This document shows, piece by piece, positions 5,715-5,842 of a stretch of DNA of 5,842 nucleotides. The stretch is from an uncultured Chromatiaceae bacterium. GTDB taxonomy: Bacteria; Pseudomonadota; Gammaproteobacteria; Enterobacterales; Alteromonadaceae. The position numbers and the translations under genes are program-made. The stretch lies in NCBI GenBank assembly GCA_946481195.1, contig CAMLNG010000251.1, positions 1 to 5,842 on the forward strand, written 5' to 3'. How positions within the stretch are numbered: the stretch's first letter is position 1; every line of letters starts with the position of its first letter. Under the pieces are notes generated by a model that made no database searches, was not told where the DNA came from, and saw only the letters and a program-made list of their open reading frames with translations.

Positions 5715-5842
5715 GGAAACCCGAGTTGTGCCGAGGTGTTGCAGTGCGACCTGCTGATCCGCAACGCCTGGTTACTGGATGGCAGTGGCCGCCCTGGCTG
5801 GAAGGGCGATCTGGCGGTGCTGGCTGGCAAAATTGCCGCCAT
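5712..5842 (+). CDS. D-aminoacylase (N-acyl-D-amino-acid deacylase), N-terminal fragment
   Basis: Only the first 43 codons are present; the gene continues past the right edge. The visible protein, from CDLLIRNAWLLDGSG (residues 12-26) to GDLAVLAGKIAA (32-43), matches the opening beta-strands of amidohydrolase-superfamily D-aminoacylases, which typically read like DLLIRNATVIDGTG...DVAVRDGRIAAIG. These zinc enzymes split N-acyl-D-amino acids into a fatty or short-chain acid and a free D-amino acid. The metal-binding histidines lie beyond the window, so activity cannot be checked, and other amidohydrolases (dihydropyrimidinase or dihydroorotase type) start similarly. The neighbouring D-serine-dehydratase-like enzyme and RpiR regulator make D-aminoacylase the best call. 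The gene starts 2 bases after the regulator stop, so translational coupling is likely. A TTG start is preferred. Confidence 0.82.
   Translation, partial: MGNPSCAEVLQCDLLIRNAWLLDGSGRPGWKGDLAVLAGKIAA

Overview
The window looks like a chromosomal piece of a gammaproteobacterium. The composition is moderately GC-rich, Shine-Dalgarno sites are ordinary, and the TonB-dependent receptor has the style common in Alteromonadales/Rheinheimera-like aquatic bacteria that own many such receptors. The taxon is inferred from protein style, not from a marker gene. There is no rRNA, tRNA, CRISPR array, transposase or phage gene.

Layout. Positions 1-271 carry no gene I can support. Positions 272-296 are a strong intrinsic terminator that ends a minus-strand transcript. 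Positions 344-3286 (minus) encode a 980-residue TonB-dependent outer-membrane receptor with signal peptide, plug and barrel. Positions 3287-3554 are a divergent, AT-rich control region with a perfect TATAAT box and several short dyads built on GTTA/TAAC half-sites. From 3555 a tight plus-strand operon begins: a PLP-dependent D-serine-dehydratase-like amino acid deaminase (3555-4820), a MurR/RpiR-family HTH-SIS regulator (4858-5709) and the N-terminus of a D-aminoacylase (N-acyl-D-amino-acid deacylase) that runs off the right edge (5712 onward). All three operon genes appear to start with a non-ATG codon (TTG, GTG, TTG), each with a well-placed ribosome binding site.

How the genes may work together (inference). 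The receptor would bring an N-acylated D-amino acid, or a larger compound containing one, across the outer membrane. The deacylase would release the free D-amino acid and the deaminase would convert it to a 2-oxo acid plus ammonia. The RpiR-type regulator would sense a pathway metabolite and act on the shared control region. The enzyme families are well known. The less described parts are the dedicated receptor, its unknown ligand, the operator candidates, and a perfect 13-bp inverted repeat whose two copies lie in the non-coding flanks of the receptor gene.
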